DNA from: an uncultured Pelagibacteraceae bacterium
GTDB lineage: Bacteria > Pseudomonadota > Alphaproteobacteria > Pelagibacterales > Pelagibacteraceae
Length of the DNA stretch: 62,524 bases
NCBI GenBank assembly: GCA_902590365.1
Contig: CACIWJ010000002.1
Location: 1 to 62,524, forward strand
Direction of reading: 5' to 3'
Shown: piece after piece, positions 21,740-36,258 of the stretch
Position numbering within the stretch: position 1 is the first letter of the stretch
How the letters are laid out: the number at the start of each line of letters is the position of its first letter
Program-made: the position numbers and the translations under genes
The notes under the pieces: generated by a model
The model's input: only the letters and a program-made list of their open reading frames with translations
Database searches by the model: none
What the model was told of the DNA's origin: nothing

Positions 21740-22900
21740 ATGAATATTCACGAGCACCAAGCTAAGCAAATTTTAAAAAAATATGGTGCAGTTGTTCCTG
21801 AAGGAGTATTTGCATTTACAGTCGAAGAATTAGTAGAAAAAGCAAAATCATTAAAGACAGAAAAATTCGTTTTAAAAGCACAGATTCATGCTGGAGGTAG
21901 AGGAAAAGCGGGAGGAGTAAAAATTTTAAATACGATTGCAGAGCTAAGTACTGCAGCTAAAGAATTGCTAGGTAAAAATTTAATAACTCATCAAACAGGG
22001 CCTAAGGGCAGAGAAGTTAAAAGATTATACGTTGAAGTTTCTTCCAATATATCTAAAGAATTCTATCTTTCTTGTTTAGTAGATAGAGCAAGTTCAAAAA
22101 TAGCATTTATTTCAAGTGATCAAGGAGGAATGGATATAGAGGAAGTTGCAAAAAAAATACCTAATAAAATAATTACAACTAAAGTAGATTTTGAAAATGA
22201 AATTTCAGATGCTAATTGCGAAAAAATTATAAAAATATTTAATCTAAATAATAAAAATAAAAATGATGCTATTAAATTAATTAAATCTATTTATAAAATG
22301 TTTGTTAGTACCGATGCTAGCATGGTCGAAATAAATCCATTAATTTTGACTAAAGAAAATAGAATAGTTTGTTTAGATGCAAAAATTAATTTTGATGATA
22401 ATGCATTGTTTAAACATAAAGAAATTAGTGATCTTAGAGATTTAAACGAAGAAGATTCAACAGAAATAGAAGCTAGTAAACATGATTTAGCTTATATTAA
22501 ATTAGATGGAAGTATTGGTTGTATGGTAAATGGTGCAGGGCTAGCTATGGCAACAATGGATATAATTAAATTATATGGTGAAGAACCAGCTAACTTTTTG
22601 GATGTAGGTGGTGGAGCATCAAAAGAAAAAGTTTCTGCAGCTTTTAAAATAATTTTGTCAGACAAAAATGTAAAAGGAATTTTAATAAATATTTTTGGGG
22701 GTATTATGAAATGTGATGTTCTTGCTCAAGGAGTAGTGGATGCAGCTAAAGAAACTAAAATTCATGTACCATTAGTAGTTAGATTGGCTGGCACTAACTT
22801 TGAACAGGGTCAAAAAATTTTAGATAGTTCAGGTTTAAAAATAATTTCGGCGTCTGATTTATCTGATGCTGCAAAAAAAATTGTTGAAGAAATAAGATAA
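21740..22900 (+). CDS. sucC: Succinyl-CoA synthetase beta subunit
   Basis: '[16 protein letters not shown]', '[14 protein letters not shown]', '[13 protein letters not shown]'. Confidence 0.98.
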   Translation: MNIHEHQAKQILKKYGAVVPEGVFAFTVEELVEKAKSLKTEKFVLKAQIHAGGRGKAGGVKILNTIAELSTAAKELLGKNLITHQTGPKGREVKRLYVEVSSNISKEFYLSCLVDRASSKIAFISSDQGGMDIEEVAKKIPNKIITTKVDFENEISDANCEKIIKIFNLNNKNKNDAIKLIKSIYKMFVSTDASMVEINPLILTKENRIVCLDAKINFDDNALFKHKEISDLRDLNEEDSTEIEASKHDLAYIKLDGSIGCMVNGAGLAMATMDIIKLYGEEPANFLDVGGGASKEKVSAAFKIILSDKNVKGILINIFGGIMKCDVLAQGVVDAAKETKIHVPLVVRLAGTNFEQGQKILDSSGLKIISASDLSDAAKKIVEEIR

Positions 22901-22901
22901 A

Positions 22902-23777
22902 ATGTCTGTATTAGTTAACAAAAATACAAGGGTTATTTGTCAAGGATTTACAGGTTCACATGGCACATTTCACTCAGAACAATCAATCAAATACGGAACA
23001 AATTTAGTTGGTGGAGTAACACCAAAAAAAGGAGGTCAAACTCATCTTGATAGACCTGTTTTTAATACAGTTCTCGAAGCTAAAAATGCTACGGATGCAA
23101 ATGCTACTATGATTTATGTTCCAGCTAAATTTGCAGCAAGTGCTATATTAGAAGCTATAGATGCCAACATAGATCTTATTGTTTGTATAACTGAAGGAAT
23201 TCCAGTTCTTGATATGCTAAAAGTTAAAAAATATTTATCAAAATCTAAATCAAGATTAATTGGTCCAAACTGCCCAGGTATAATTACACCTGATGAATGT
23301 AAAATTGGAATTATGCCAGGTAATATTCATAAAAAAGGATCTGTCGGTATAGTTTCTAGATCTGGAACTTTAACTTACGAAGCCGTTGCACAAACAACGG
23401 AAAATGGTCTGGGACAATCAACATGCATAGGTATTGGAGGCGATCCTATTAACGGAACTAATTTTATAGATTGTCTTGATTTATTTCTAAAAGATCCTGA
23501 CACAGAATCTATATTAATGATTGGTGAAATAGGTGGTTCCGCTGAAGAAGAAGCATCTGAATTTGTTAAAAATCATAAAATTAAAAAACCTATGGTTGGA
23601 TTTATTGCTGGGGTTACAGCACCTCCAGGAAGGAGAATGGGGCATGCTGGAGCCATAATATCTGGAGGTAAAGGCGGTGCAGATGATAAGATTAAAATTA
23701 TGGAGAACGCAGGTATTACTATAGCAAAATCCCCAGCAGATATTGGCAAAACTTTATATAATAAATTGTCGCTTTAA
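22902..23777 (+). CDS. sucD: Succinyl-CoA synthetase alpha subunit
   Basis: '[22 protein letters not shown]', '[10 protein letters not shown]', '[14 protein letters not shown]'. Confidence 0.98.
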   Translation: MSVLVNKNTRVICQGFTGSHGTFHSEQSIKYGTNLVGGVTPKKGGQTHLDRPVFNTVLEAKNATDANATMIYVPAKFAASAILEAIDANIDLIVCITEGIPVLDMLKVKKYLSKSKSRLIGPNCPGIITPDECKIGIMPGNIHKKGSVGIVSRSGTLTYEAVAQTTENGLGQSTCIGIGGDPINGTNFIDCLDLFLKDPDTESILMIGEIGGSAEEEASEFVKNHKIKKPMVGFIAGVTAPPGRRMGHAGAIISGGKGGADDKIKIMENAGITIAKSPADIGKTLYNKLSL

Positions 23778-23817
23778 AATATCAGATACAAATACTATAA
23801 TTAAGAGTAATAAATTA

Positions 23818-26679
23818 ATGAGTTCATCAAAAAATTTGGAACAGGAAAAAACCTCTTTTTTAAATAAGTCAAATAGTGCCTTTATAGAGGATATGTATAT
23901 TCGATTTATTGAAAATGACCCAAATTTACCTGAGAGTTGGAAAAAATATTTTGAAACATTAGATGATGATATTCAATCTGTAATAAAAGAGATTGAAGGT
24001 CCAACATGGCAACCTAAAAAAAAAAAAATAAATATTAAAACTTCAGCAAAAAAAAATAATCAGGATTCTGAGGCTAGTAAAAATGAATCAATAAAAACAA
24101 TTTCATTAATTAGAGCATACAGAATCAGAGGACATTTGATTGCAAATTTAGATCCTCTCGGAATGATGAATAGAGAATATATTCATGATTTACACCCAAA
24201 AGATCACGGTTTTAAAAAAGAAGATTATGATAAAAAAATATTTTTAGGTTCTTATATGGATGTTGACGGTTATGCATCGATTAATGAAATACTTCCCAAG
24301 TTAAGAAAAATTTACTGCTCTACAATTGGCGTAGAGTATATGCATATTTCAGATCCAACTGAAAAAGTTTGGTTTAGAAATAGAATGGAAAAAAAAGAAA
24401 ATGAACTTCAATTTACTGATGATGGAAAAAAAGCAATATTAAATAAAATTATTCAAGCTGAAGGATTTGAAAAATTTCTTGCAAAAAAATTTGTTGGAAC
24501 AAAAAGATTTGGTTTAGATGGGGCTGAATCTTTAATTCCTGCACTTGAACAAATAATAAAACGTGGGGGTCAAATAGAAGTAAAAGAAATTAAAATTGGA
24601 ATGCCACATCGTGGAAGATTAAATGTTTTAGCTAATGTATTGCAAAAATCTTATAAAAGAATTTTTAATGAATTTGCTGGAGAGTTTTCTAATACTCCAG
24701 AAGAATCAGCAGGAGATGTTAAATATCATTTAGGCGCATCATCAAATAGAGAGTTTGATGGTAATTCTGTTCATGTTAGTTTAACTGATAATCCATCACA
24801 TCTAGAAGCAGTAGATCCCGTTGTTCTTGGGCAAACAAGAGCAAAACAATTTTTTCATAAGGATTTAAAAAGAAATAAAGTAATACCAATACTAATTCAT
24901 GGTGATGCTGCGTTTGCAGGGCAAGGGGTAGTAGCAGAATGTTTTGCTATGTCAGGTTTACCAGGACATAATACCGGTGGAACGATTCATATTATAGTTA
25001 ATAATCAAATTGGATTCACAACAAGCCCAAGATTTGCAAGATCGAGTCCTTATCCATCTGATTTAGGGAAAGTGGTTGATGCTCCAATTTTACACTGCAA
25101 TGGAGATGATCCAGAATCTGTCGTGCATTGTGCAAAAATTGCAATAGAGTTTAGACAAAAATTTAATAAAGATGTTGTTATCGATATGATTTGTTATCGT
25201 AGATTTGGTCATAATGAAGGTGATGAACCATCATTTACTCAACCATTAATGTACAAAAAAATTAGACAGCACTCATCAACACTAAATGTATATGGAGCCA
25301 AACTAATTAAAGATCAAATTATTAATCAAGAAGAATTTGATAAAATGAAAAAAGATTTTTCAAATCTACTAGATGAACAATATAAAACTGCAAAAGACTA
25401 TAAACCTAAAATTGAATGGTATGAAGGAACATGGTCAAGATATAAACCAGAAAAAGGAAAAGATAAAAGAGGAAAAAGTGGAGTAGATCTAAATAAAGTT
25501 ATTAGAATTTCTGAAAAAATAAATAATATACCTCCTGAAATTAATATTCATAAAACAATCTCTAAAATTTTAGAATCTAGGAGACAATCTGTTATAAAAA
25601 AAAAAGGAATAGATTGGTCTACAGCAGAAGCATTAGCATTTGGCTCTCTTCTCGAAGAAGGATTTCCAGTAAGATTAGTTGGCCAGGATTCTGGAAGAGG
25701 GACTTTTAGTCAGAGACATTCTGTTTTAAGAAATCAAATAGATAATTCTCGTTATATTCCTTTAAATAATATTTCAAATAATCAAAAAAAATTTGAAGTT
25801 GTTGATAGTTTTTTGTCTGAACTCGCAGTTTTAGGATTTGAGTATGGTTACAGTTTAGTTGAACCAAGCACATTAACTATTTGGGAAGCACAATTTGGAG
25901 ATTTTGCTAATGGTGCTCAAATAATTATAGATCAGTTTATTGCATCAGGTGAAAGAAAATGGTCTAGGGCTAGTGGACTTGTAATGCTTTTACCTCATGG
26001 TTACGAGGGACAAGGTCCAGAACATTCGTCTGGAAGATTAGAAAGATTTCTTCAATTATGTGCACAAGACAATCTACAGGTCATGAATTGTACTACCCCA
26101 GCAAATTATTTTCATGCTTTAAGACGTCAGATACACAGAGATTTTAGAAAACCACTAGTTATTATGACACCTAAATCATTATTAAGAAACAAACTTTGTG
26201 TATCGAATTTAGAGGATTTTGGTAAAAAGAATTCTTTTCATAGAGTTCTTTGGGACCATGCTATTGATCCAAAAGAAAGTAGTTTTATAAAGCTTAAGAA
26301 AGCTAAAGAAATTAGAAAAGTAATCTTATGTTCTGGCAAAATATATTTTGATCTTTTAGCAGCTAGAGAAAAATTAAAAAAAGATGATGTGGTGATGTTT
26401 AGAATAGAACAACTTTACCCTTTTCCAGCCAAACCTTTAGTTAAGGAGATAAAAAAATATGCTCAAAATGCAAAATTTTATTGGTGTCAAGAAGAACCAA
26501 AGAATATGGGCGCTTGGCTTTTAGTGCGTGATTATATTCAATGGACATTAAATTATATTGGAGCTAAAAATAAAGAAATCATGTATATAGGAAGAAATCC
26601 AGCAGCATCACCAGCTACAGGATATTCAAAAAGACATTTAGCGCAGCAAAATGATATAATAGATAAAGTATTTAAATAA
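23818..26679 (+). CDS. sucA: 2-oxoglutarate dehydrogenase E1 component
   Basis: Start at ATG 23818 ([30 protein letters not shown]) preferred over 23743, which overlaps sucD; '[14 protein letters not shown]', '[23 protein letters not shown]'. Confidence 0.96.
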   Translation: MSSSKNLEQEKTSFLNKSNSAFIEDMYIRFIENDPNLPESWKKYFETLDDDIQSVIKEIEGPTWQPKKKKINIKTSAKKNNQDSEASKNESIKTISLIRAYRIRGHLIANLDPLGMMNREYIHDLHPKDHGFKKEDYDKKIFLGSYMDVDGYASINEILPKLRKIYCSTIGVEYMHISDPTEKVWFRNRMEKKENELQFTDDGKKAILNKIIQAEGFEKFLAKKFVGTKRFGLDGAESLIPALEQIIKRGGQIEVKEIKIGMPHRGRLNVLANVLQKSYKRIFNEFAGEFSNTPEESAGDVKYHLGASSNREFDGNSVHVSLTDNPSHLEAVDPVVLGQTRAKQFFHKDLKRNKVIPILIHGDAAFAGQGVVAECFAMSGLPGHNTGGTIHIIVNNQIGFTTSPRFARSSPYPSDLGKVVDAPILHCNGDDPESVVHCAKIAIEFRQKFNKDVVIDMICYRRFGHNEGDEPSFTQPLMYKKIRQHSSTLNVYGAKLIKDQIINQEEFDKMKKDFSNLLDEQYKTAKDYKPKIEWYEGTWSRYKPEKGKDKRGKSGVDLNKVIRISEKINNIPPEINIHKTISKILESRRQSVIKKKGIDWSTAEALAFGSLLEEGFPVRLVGQDSGRGTFSQRHSVLRNQIDNSRYIPLNNISNNQKKFEVVDSFLSELAVLGFEYGYSLVEPSTLTIWEAQFGDFANGAQIIIDQFIASGERKWSRASGLVMLLPHGYEGQGPEHSSGRLERFLQLCAQDNLQVMNCTTPANYFHALRRQIHRDFRKPLVIMTPKSLLRNKLCVSNLEDFGKKNSFHRVLWDHAIDPKESSFIKLKKAKEIRKVILCSGKIYFDLLAAREKLKKDDVVMFRIEQLYPFPAKPLVKEIKKYAQNAKFYWCQEEPKNMGAWLLVRDYIQWTLNYIGAKNKEIMYIGRNPAASPATGYSKRHLAQQNDIIDKVFK

Positions 26680-26681
26680 AT

Positions 26682-27980
26682 ATGAATGAAAAAATTTTAG
26701 TTCCAGTTCTAGGAGAAAGTATAACAGAAGCAACAGTTGCCAAATGGTTAAAAAATGTAGGCGATACAGTTGAAGCTGATGAGGCTGTTGTGGAATTAGA
26801 AACTGATAAAGTTAACCTAGAAGTTCCATCACCAATAAGTGGAACAGTAGGCGATATTAAGTTTAAAGATGGAGATGTAGTTAAAGTTGGAACAGTTTTA
26901 GGATCAATTCAAGGTAATGGAAAAAATACTGAAACAGAAATTAAAAAAATAGAACCAGATATAAAAATTAACGACTCTGTAAATTTAGAAAAAGAGAAAA
27001 AAGATGAGGAGCCATTAGTTCCAGCTGCAGATGAGGAGCCATTAGTTTTATCTACAGATGATGAGCCTTTAGTTTTAACCGAGGAAATTGAAGATAAAAA
27101 AGATACAAAAAAACCAATAAAATCTTCAACTCTTTCACCATCTGTAAGAAAAATAGTTGCTGAAAAGAATATCGATGTGAAGTCAGTTGAAGGCACGGGT
27201 AAGGATGGAAGAATATCAAAAGGAGATTTATTAAATTTGATGTCTGCTACTCCAAAACCAAATGAGAGAAAAATTAAATTTGGCGAAGAGGAAAGAATTA
27301 AAATGAGCAGACTAAGGCAAACAATAGCAAAGAGATTAAAACAAGCTCAGCAAAATGCTGCAATACTAACAACTTTTAATGAAGTTGATATGACTAGTAT
27401 TAATGAAATGAGAAAAGAAAATCAGGAAGATTTTAAAAAAAGATATGGAACGAAATTAGGTTTTATGTCCTTCTTTGTAAAAGCTTGTATTGTAGCTTTG
27501 AGATCTTTTCCAGCAGTAAATGCAGAAATAAGTGGTGATGAAATAGTATATAAAAATTATTATAATATTAGCTTTGCAGTTGGAACAGATAAAGGTTTAG
27601 TAGTTCCTGTATTGAAAAATGCAGATGAACTTTCGTTTGCTGATATTGAAAAAAATATAAAAACTATTTCTGAAAAAGCTAGAGATGGAAAATTAAATAT
27701 TGAAGATCTACAAGGTGGAACTTTTACAATTAGTAATGGTGGGGTTTATGGATCAATGTTATCAACTCCAATATTAAATTTACCTCAATCTGGTGTGTTA
27801 GGGATGCACAATATTGTTGAAAGGCCTACTGTAGTAGATGGAGAAATTAAAATAAGACCTATAATGTATTTAGCATTATCTTATGATCATAGAATAATTG
27901 ATGGTAAGGAATCAGTTTCTTTTTTAAAGACTGTTAAGGAAAACTTAGAAAATCCAGGAAAGTTATTTTTAGAAATTTAA
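26682..27980 (+). CDS. sucB: 2-oxoglutarate dehydrogenase E2 (dihydrolipoyl succinyltransferase)
   Basis: Lipoyl motif '[12 protein letters not shown]', E3-binding '[27 protein letters not shown]', '[20 protein letters not shown]'. Confidence 0.96.
   Translation: MNEKILVPVLGESITEATVAKWLKNVGDTVEADEAVVELETDKVNLEVPSPISGTVGDIKFKDGDVVKVGTVLGSIQGNGKNTETEIKKIEPDIKINDSVNLEKEKKDEEPLVPAADEEPLVLSTDDEPLVLTEEIEDKKDTKKPIKSSTLSPSVRKIVAEKNIDVKSVEGTGKDGRISKGDLLNLMSATPKPNERKIKFGEEERIKMSRLRQTIAKRLKQAQQNAAILTTFNEVDMTSINEMRKENQEDFKKRYGTKLGFMSFFVKACIVALRSFPAVNAEISGDEIVYKNYYNISFAVGTDKGLVVPVLKNADELSFADIEKNIKTISEKARDGKLNIEDLQGGTFTISNGGVYGSMLSTPILNLPQSGVLGMHNIVERPTVVDGEIKIRPIMYLALSYDHRIIDGKESVSFLKTVKENLENPGKLFLEI
27003..27083 (+). 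repeat. Imperfect 27-bp x3 tandem repeat in the sucB interdomain linker
   Basis: Encodes DEEPLVPAA / DEEPLVLST / DDEPLVLTE, linker between lipoyl and E3-binding domains. Confidence 0.85.
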
Positions 27981-29381
27981 ATGTCTGAAAAATTTAATGT
28001 AGTTGTAATAGGAGGAGGTCCTGGAGGATATGTTTGCGCTATTAGACTTGCCCAATTAGGTTTTAAGACTGCATGTGTAGAGTCCAGAGGATCCTTGGGA
28101 GGAACTTGCTTGAATGTTGGCTGTATACCATCAAAAAATTTATTAAATCTTTCTGAAAATTTTCATAAAGCAAAAAATTTCTCAAATCTTGGAATAGAAA
28201 CAGGACAACTAAAACTTAATATAGAAAAGATGATGAAAAATAAAGACAAGGCAGTTACTGTTTTGACTAAAGGTGTAGAATTTTTATTTAAAAAAAATAA
28301 AGTTACCTATTTTAAAGGTACAGGAAGTTTTAAGTCACCTAATCAAATATCAATAATTGATGATAAAAAAAAAGAAACTATTTTAGAGGCTCAAAAAATT
28401 ATTATTAGCACAGGATCTGAGCCTGTTTCTTTACCAAATGTAAAATTTGATGAGAAAATTGTTTTATCTTCAACGGGAGCTTTGTCACTTAATTCTGTTC
28501 CAAAAAAAATGATTGTTGTAGGTGGTGGTTATATCGGCTTAGAAATGGGCTCGGTATGGTCTAGACTAGGGTCTGAAGTCCATGTTATTGAATTTTTGGA
28601 TCATATTACTCCAGGGATGGATAAAGAGATATCTAAAGAATTTATGAAGATTTTAACAAAACAAGGAATTAGTTTTCATATGCAAACAAAAGTAGAATCA
28701 ATTAAAAATAACAAAACATCAGCAAAGGTTTTTCTGATGGATAAAGATGGAAAGAAAAAAGATTTAGAATGTGATGTTGTATTAATTTCAGTAGGGAGAA
28801 AGCCAAATACCAAGAATTTAAAGCTAGATTCTGTTGGAGTTTTATTAGATGAAAAAAAAAGAATTAAAGTAAATAAAAATTTTGAAACTAATATTAAAAA
28901 TATTTATGCAATAGGTGATGTAATTGAGGGTCCAATGTTGGCACATAAGGCAGAGGAAGAAGGAATTGCAGTAGCCGAATTAATATCCGGTCAATCCGGT
29001 CATGTTAATTATGATGTTATTCCAGGAGTTATTTACACATCTCCAGAAGTTGCTACAGTTGGAAAAACAGAAGAACAACTAAAATCATTAGGTATTAAGT
29101 ATAAAGTAGGAAAATTCCCATTTATTGCAAATTCTAGAGCTAAGGCAATTAATGAACCTGAAGGATTTGTAAAAATTCTTGCTGATGAAAAAACAGACAA
29201 AATCTTAGGTGTACACATGATAGGCCCACATGTTGGTGAAATTATAGGAGAAGTAGCTGTAGCTATGGAATTTGGTGCAAGTTCAGAAGATGTAGCAAGG
29301 ACATGTCATGCACATCCTACTTTTTCTGAGGCAGTAAAAGAAGCCGCATTATCGATAGATAAAAGAGCAATACACTCTTAA
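27981..29381 (+). CDS. lpd: Dihydrolipoyl dehydrogenase
   Basis: 'VVVIGGGPGGYVCAIRLAQLGF', 'GGTCLNVGCIPSKNLL', 'HAHPTFSEAVKEAAL'. Confidence 0.97.
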   Translation: MSEKFNVVVIGGGPGGYVCAIRLAQLGFKTACVESRGSLGGTCLNVGCIPSKNLLNLSENFHKAKNFSNLGIETGQLKLNIEKMMKNKDKAVTVLTKGVEFLFKKNKVTYFKGTGSFKSPNQISIIDDKKKETILEAQKIIISTGSEPVSLPNVKFDEKIVLSSTGALSLNSVPKKMIVVGGGYIGLEMGSVWSRLGSEVHVIEFLDHITPGMDKEISKEFMKILTKQGISFHMQTKVESIKNNKTSAKVFLMDKDGKKKDLECDVVLISVGRKPNTKNLKLDSVGVLLDEKKRIKVNKNFETNIKNIYAIGDVIEGPMLAHKAEEEGIAVAELISGQSGHVNYDVIPGVIYTSPEVATVGKTEEQLKSLGIKYKVGKFPFIANSRAKAINEPEGFVKILADEKTDKILGVHMIGPHVGEIIGEVAVAMEFGASSEDVARTCHAHPTFSEAVKEAALSIDKRAIHS

Positions 29382-29403
29382 ATTATTTTCATAATATACA
29401 AAT

Positions 29404-31359
29404 ATGAGAGTACCGATTCTTTTGCCAAATATTTTCAACCATCCATTTACTTATGACACCAATATAAAATTAAAGCTGGGAGATTATGTAGAAGTACCTT
29501 TTGGAAAATCAAAAGCTACAGGTGTTGTTTGGGATGAATTTGAAAAGAATATAAATAAGAACTTCGTAACCAAACAAGTAATTAAAAAATTTAACATTCC
29601 AAGTCTAAATAAAAATTTAATAAAGTTTTTAAACTGGTTTTCAGAATACAACATGATTCCAAAAGGAATGGCATTAAAATTACTATTATTAAGTAGTAAA
29701 GTAATAGAGGAACTACCAAAAAAAAATTATGAGAACTTTAATAATAAAGTTAAAAATCAAGAATTTAAATTAACTTTGCAACAAAAAGAAAATTTAAAAA
29801 ATATGAATTTTTCTAATCAAAAGTTTAAAGTTCACGTACTTCAAGGAGTTACTGGATCAGGAAAAACTATAGTTTATTTCGAAGCCCTTAGAAAAATATT
29901 AAAAAATGGATTTCAAGGATTAATATTATTACCTGAAATTGGTTTAACGAGTCAGTTTGAAAAAAAATTTATTGATTTTTTTGGTTTTAAACCTGCTATT
30001 TGGCATTCTGGAATAACTAAAAAAAATAAACAGATTATTTGGAGTGGAGTTGTAAATAATAAAATTAATGTAGTGATTGGAGCAAGATCATCATTATTTT
30101 TGCCTTTTAAAAATTTGGGTTTAATAATTGTGGATGAAGAACATGATCAATCATATAAACAAGACGAAGGAATAATTTATAATGCTAGAGATATGGCAGT
30201 ATCAAGAGCATCATTTGAAAATATACCAATTAATTTAGTTACAGCAGTTCCATCGATAGAAACTTTTCATAATATTAAAAAAGGTAAATATGCAACTTCT
30301 AAACTACATAAAAGATATAAAAATGCTTCATTGCCAAATTATGAAATAATAAATTTAAATAAAATTAAATTGCCATCTCAATCATGGATTTCAAAAGAAA
30401 TTATAGAGAAAGTAAATATTCATCTTAAAAAGAATGATCAAGTTCTCTTTTTTTTAAATAGAAGAGGATTTTCACCTCATGCATTATGTAAAAAATGTTT
30501 AAAAAGTTTTTCCTGTCCAAATTGTTCAATTAATTTGGTTTATCATAAAAACAAAAATATTTTGTTATGTCATTATTGTGGATATAAATCTCAACTCTCT
30601 AAGCAATGTTCAATAGGCGAAATGTGTGAATTTATTTTTTGTGGACCTGGAGTTGAAAGAATTTATGATGAGGTAAAAAAAAATTTTCCTTTAAAAAAAA
30701 TATCAATTTTTTCTAGTGATACAATGAACAAAAAAAATTCTAAAGATATATTAAAAAAAATTGTTGATAACCAAATTCAAATTTTAGTTGGAACACAGCT
30801 TATATCTAAAGGTTTTCACTTTCCTAATTTAAACTGCATCATTGTTGTTGATATAGATTTAACTTCTCAAGGTCATGATTTGAGAGGCACAGAGAAAAAT
30901 TTACAATTATACCATCAACTTGCAGGTAGGGCTGGAAGAACTGGAAAGCCAGCAACAGTTTATTTTCAAACCTATAACTTAAATAGAAATATGATAAATG
31001 ATATTACAAATAGCAATCCAGATATATTTTTAGAAAAAGAACTTGAATTAAGAAGATCTAATAATCTTCCACCCTTTCAAAGATTTATATCACTTATAGT
31101 TACAGGAACTGATGAAAAAAAAGTTGAAAAGGATTCAGTTAAATTGAAAAATTTTATAGAAAAATTTATTGATGGTAAAGTTTTGGGCCCAGTTAATGCT
31201 CCGATATTTAGATTAAAGAGAAAATTTAGGGTAAGACTTTTAGTAAGAGGAAAAAAATCGCTTAATGTCCAAAATTCTCTGGCAAAAATTATCTCAAAAT
31301 TCAAATTTTCGAGTGGAATAAAACTGACGGTTGATGTTGATCCAATAAACTTTAATTAA
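29404..31359 (+). CDS. priA: Primosomal protein N' (PriA helicase)
   Basis: 'LQGVTGSGKTIVYFEALRKIL', 'LIIVDEEHDQSYKQDE', Zn-binding Cys cluster, 'GTQLISKGFHFPNL', 'QLAGRAGRTGKPATVYFQT'. Confidence 0.95.
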   Translation: MRVPILLPNIFNHPFTYDTNIKLKLGDYVEVPFGKSKATGVVWDEFEKNINKNFVTKQVIKKFNIPSLNKNLIKFLNWFSEYNMIPKGMALKLLLLSSKVIEELPKKNYENFNNKVKNQEFKLTLQQKENLKNMNFSNQKFKVHVLQGVTGSGKTIVYFEALRKILKNGFQGLILLPEIGLTSQFEKKFIDFFGFKPAIWHSGITKKNKQIIWSGVVNNKINVVIGARSSLFLPFKNLGLIIVDEEHDQSYKQDEGIIYNARDMAVSRASFENIPINLVTAVPSIETFHNIKKGKYATSKLHKRYKNASLPNYEIINLNKIKLPSQSWISKEIIEKVNIHLKKNDQVLFFLNRRGFSPHALCKKCLKSFSCPNCSINLVYHKNKNILLCHYCGYKSQLSKQCSIGEMCEFIFCGPGVERIYDEVKKNFPLKKISIFSSDTMNKKNSKDILKKIVDNQIQILVGTQLISKGFHFPNLNCIIVVDIDLTSQGHDLRGTEKNLQLYHQLAGRAGRTGKPATVYFQTYNLNRNMINDITNSNPDIFLEKELELRRSNNLPPFQRFISLIVTGTDEKKVEKDSVKLKNFIEKFIDGKVLGPVNAPIFRLKRKFRVRLLVRGKKSLNVQNSLAKIISKFKFSSGIKLTVDVDPINFN

Positions 31360-31469
31360 TCAGCAAAAATTAAACTTTTATGACAATGTGGAGCTTGAAG
31401 AGGTTTGAGTCATATGCTAATTAAATTTAAAATTTTACAAGTTCTTCAAATACAAATAAGGGAAATAAG
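31360..31469 (+). promoter_or_regulatory. atpHAGDC leader/promoter region with crossing inverted repeats
   Basis: 110-nt gap, the longest in the + strand run 3397-36258. TATGAC/GTCATA (31379-31384/31409-31414) and TTGAAGA/TCTTCAA (31395-31401/31443-31449); possible TTGAAG-17-TAATTA promoter. Confidence 0.4.
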
Positions 31470-32027
31470 TTGAGTAAAAATAAAGATTTTTCTGGGACAT
31501 CTGTTAGTAGGTATTCACTTGCTTTATTTGAACTTGCGGAAGAAAGCAATTCAACTAAAGAAATTGAGGATCAATCTTTTGCATTAATTAATTTGATTTC
31601 AAAAAGTAAAGATTTAAATTATTTTATAAAAAATCCAACTAACACCAAAGAAGACCAACAAAGAACAATAGTCAAAATTTCAGAACAATTTAAACTTAAT
31701 CAATTACTAACAAAATTTTTATGTTTTTTAATATCAAAAAGAAGATTTTTTTATGTGGAAAAAATACTTAAAGATTTTACTGAAACTTGTTCAAAAAAAA
31801 GAGGTGAAATAAAAGCTGAATTAGTTGTGGCAAAAGAAATGAGCGAGAATGAAATTAATAGAATTAAAGAGGATTTAACAAAATCTTTTGATTCTAAAAT
31901 AAAATTAAATTTTAAAAATGATCCAAGTTTAATCGGAGGACTTATAATTCAAGTAGGTAGTACAATGATAGATACTTCAATAAGAAATAAATTGCAAAAA
32001 ATTGAAAATAAAATGATCGAGGCATAA
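31470..32027 (+). CDS. atpH: ATP synthase F1 delta subunit
   Basis: TTG start with SD-like aaggga upstream; 'VSRYSLALFELAEES', 'DPSLIGGLIIQVGSTMIDTSIRNKLQKI'. Confidence 0.94.
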   Translation: MSKNKDFSGTSVSRYSLALFELAEESNSTKEIEDQSFALINLISKSKDLNYFIKNPTNTKEDQQRTIVKISEQFKLNQLLTKFLCFLISKRRFFYVEKILKDFTETCSKKRGEIKAELVVAKEMSENEINRIKEDLTKSFDSKIKLNFKNDPSLIGGLIIQVGSTMIDTSIRNKLQKIENKMIEA

Positions 32028-33560
32028 ATGGAAATTAACCCTTCAGAAGTAACAAAAATATTAAAAGAACAAATTAAAAAATTTGGTGACAAAGCAGAGG
32101 TAACAGAAGTTGGTCAGGTTTTGTCTGTAGGAGATGGTATTGCTAGAGTATATGGTTTAGATAACGTTCAAGCTGGAGAAATGGTTGAATTTTCAGATGG
32201 TTCAAAAGGTATGGCTCTAAACCTTGAAAGTGAAAATGTTGGTGTTGTAATTTTTGGTGATGATAGAGCTATTAAAGAAGGTGATACAGTAAAAAGAACT
32301 GGAGCCATTGTTGATACACCAGTAGGAAAAGAATTATTAGGAAGAGTAGTTGATGGTTTAGGAAATCCTATAGATGGAAAAGGTGTTTTAGAAAAAGGAG
32401 TAAAAAAAAGCAGGGTAGAAGTTAAAGCTCCTGGAATAATTCCAAGAAAATCAGTCAGCGAACCAATGCAGTCTGGACTTAAAGCAATTGATAGTTTGGT
32501 TCCAATTGGAAGAGGACAACGGGAATTAATTATTGGGGATAGACAAACTGGTAAAACTGCGGTTGCAGTTGATACAATTATAAATCAAAAAAAAATAAAT
32601 GAGTCAGGAGATGAAAAACAAAAATTATATTGTATTTATGTTGCGATAGGTCAGAAAAGATCAACAGTAAGGCAAATTCAAAAAACATTAGAGGAAGCAG
32701 GGGCAATGGATTATACAACTATTGTGGCTGCTACAGCATCTGATGCTGCACCACTTCAATTTTTAGCGCCTTATACCGGATGTACAATGGGTGAATACTT
32801 TAGAGATAATGGAATGCACGCTTTAATTATATATGATGATTTATCAAAACAAGCAGTAGCTTATCGGCAAATGTCTTTATTGTTAAGGAGACCTCCTGGA
32901 AGAGAAGCATATCCTGGTGATGTATTTTATTTACATAGTAGACTATTAGAAAGAGCTGCAAAGTTAAGTGATGAACATGGTGGCGGATCTCTAACGGCAT
33001 TACCGATTATTGAAACACAAGCGGGAGATGTTTCTGCTTATATACCAACAAATGTTATTTCAATTACAGATGGGCAAATATTTCTTGAGACCAATTTATT
33101 TAATCAAGGTATTAGACCTGCAATTAACGTTGGTTTATCTGTATCAAGGGTTGGTTCAGCAGCACAAACAAAAGCAATGAAAAAAGTTTCAGGATCTATG
33201 AAATTAGAACTTGCTCAATATAGAGAAATGGCTGCATTTGCACAGTTTGGATCAGATTTAGATGCATCTACACAAAAACTTTTAAATCGAGGATCAAAAC
33301 TAACTGAACTTTTAAAACAAAAACAATTTTCACCAATGACGGTAGCAGAACAGGTTATTTCCGTATTTTGTGGAGTAAGAGGTTATTTAGATGATATTGA
33401 GCTTAAAGATATTGCTCAGTTTGAGTCAAAAATCATTGAAAAATGTAAATCTGAAAAACCAGAAATTGTTGAATCTATTTCAGCCTCTGGAAAACTTGAA
33501 GAAGATACTGAGAAATTGTTGGTTGAAATAATAAATGAACTTAAAAAAAATCTTAATTAA
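32028..33560 (+). CDS. atpA: ATP synthase F1 alpha subunit
   Basis: '[19 protein letters not shown]', '[30 protein letters not shown]'. Confidence 0.99.
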   Translation: MEINPSEVTKILKEQIKKFGDKAEVTEVGQVLSVGDGIARVYGLDNVQAGEMVEFSDGSKGMALNLESENVGVVIFGDDRAIKEGDTVKRTGAIVDTPVGKELLGRVVDGLGNPIDGKGVLEKGVKKSRVEVKAPGIIPRKSVSEPMQSGLKAIDSLVPIGRGQRELIIGDRQTGKTAVAVDTIINQKKINESGDEKQKLYCIYVAIGQKRSTVRQIQKTLEEAGAMDYTTIVAATASDAAPLQFLAPYTGCTMGEYFRDNGMHALIIYDDLSKQAVAYRQMSLLLRRPPGREAYPGDVFYLHSRLLERAAKLSDEHGGGSLTALPIIETQAGDVSAYIPTNVISITDGQIFLETNLFNQGIRPAINVGLSVSRVGSAAQTKAMKKVSGSMKLELAQYREMAAFAQFGSDLDASTQKLLNRGSKLTELLKQKQFSPMTVAEQVISVFCGVRGYLDDIELKDIAQFESKIIEKCKSEKPEIVESISASGKLEEDTEKLLVEIINELKKNLN

Positions 33561-33566
33561 AAGAAT

Positions 33567-35859
<2,293 letters not shown>

Positions 35860-35860
<1 letters not shown>

Positions 35861-36258
35861 TGAGCGAAGAGTTTAAAGTTGAAATAGTAAATCCTGAAAA
35901 ATCTTTTCTATCAAAAGAAGATGTAACCGAGGTAGTAATACCAGCTTTTGAAGGTGAAATGGGAATTCTAAAAGATCATATTTCTATAATATCTTTTTTA
36001 AAACCAGGAATTATAAAAATTTTTTCAAAAAATAAAGAAGAAAAATTTTATGTTGAAGACGGTATCGTAGAATTTAAAGATAATTCTTTATCAGTATTAA
36101 CAAGCTCTATATTTAGTCTAGATAAAATAGATAAAAATTACGTAAATGAATCTATTCAAAATGCTGAAAAAGAATTGTCAGATGAAAACATTGAAGATCA
36201 AAGAAGATTTTTAATATCGCAAAAAATTGATGTATTAAAATCAATAAATTCTAATTAG
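35860..36258 (+). CDS. atpC: ATP synthase F1 epsilon subunit
   Basis: 'FKVEIVNPEKSFLSKEDVTEVVIPAFEGEMGILKDHISII'; follows atpD. Confidence 0.94.

Noticed and set aside
23743-23817. N-terminal extension of SucA overlapping sucD
   Set aside because: Extension [17 protein letters not shown]... is out-of-frame sucD sequence; the conserved SucA N-terminal region begins after ATG 23818.
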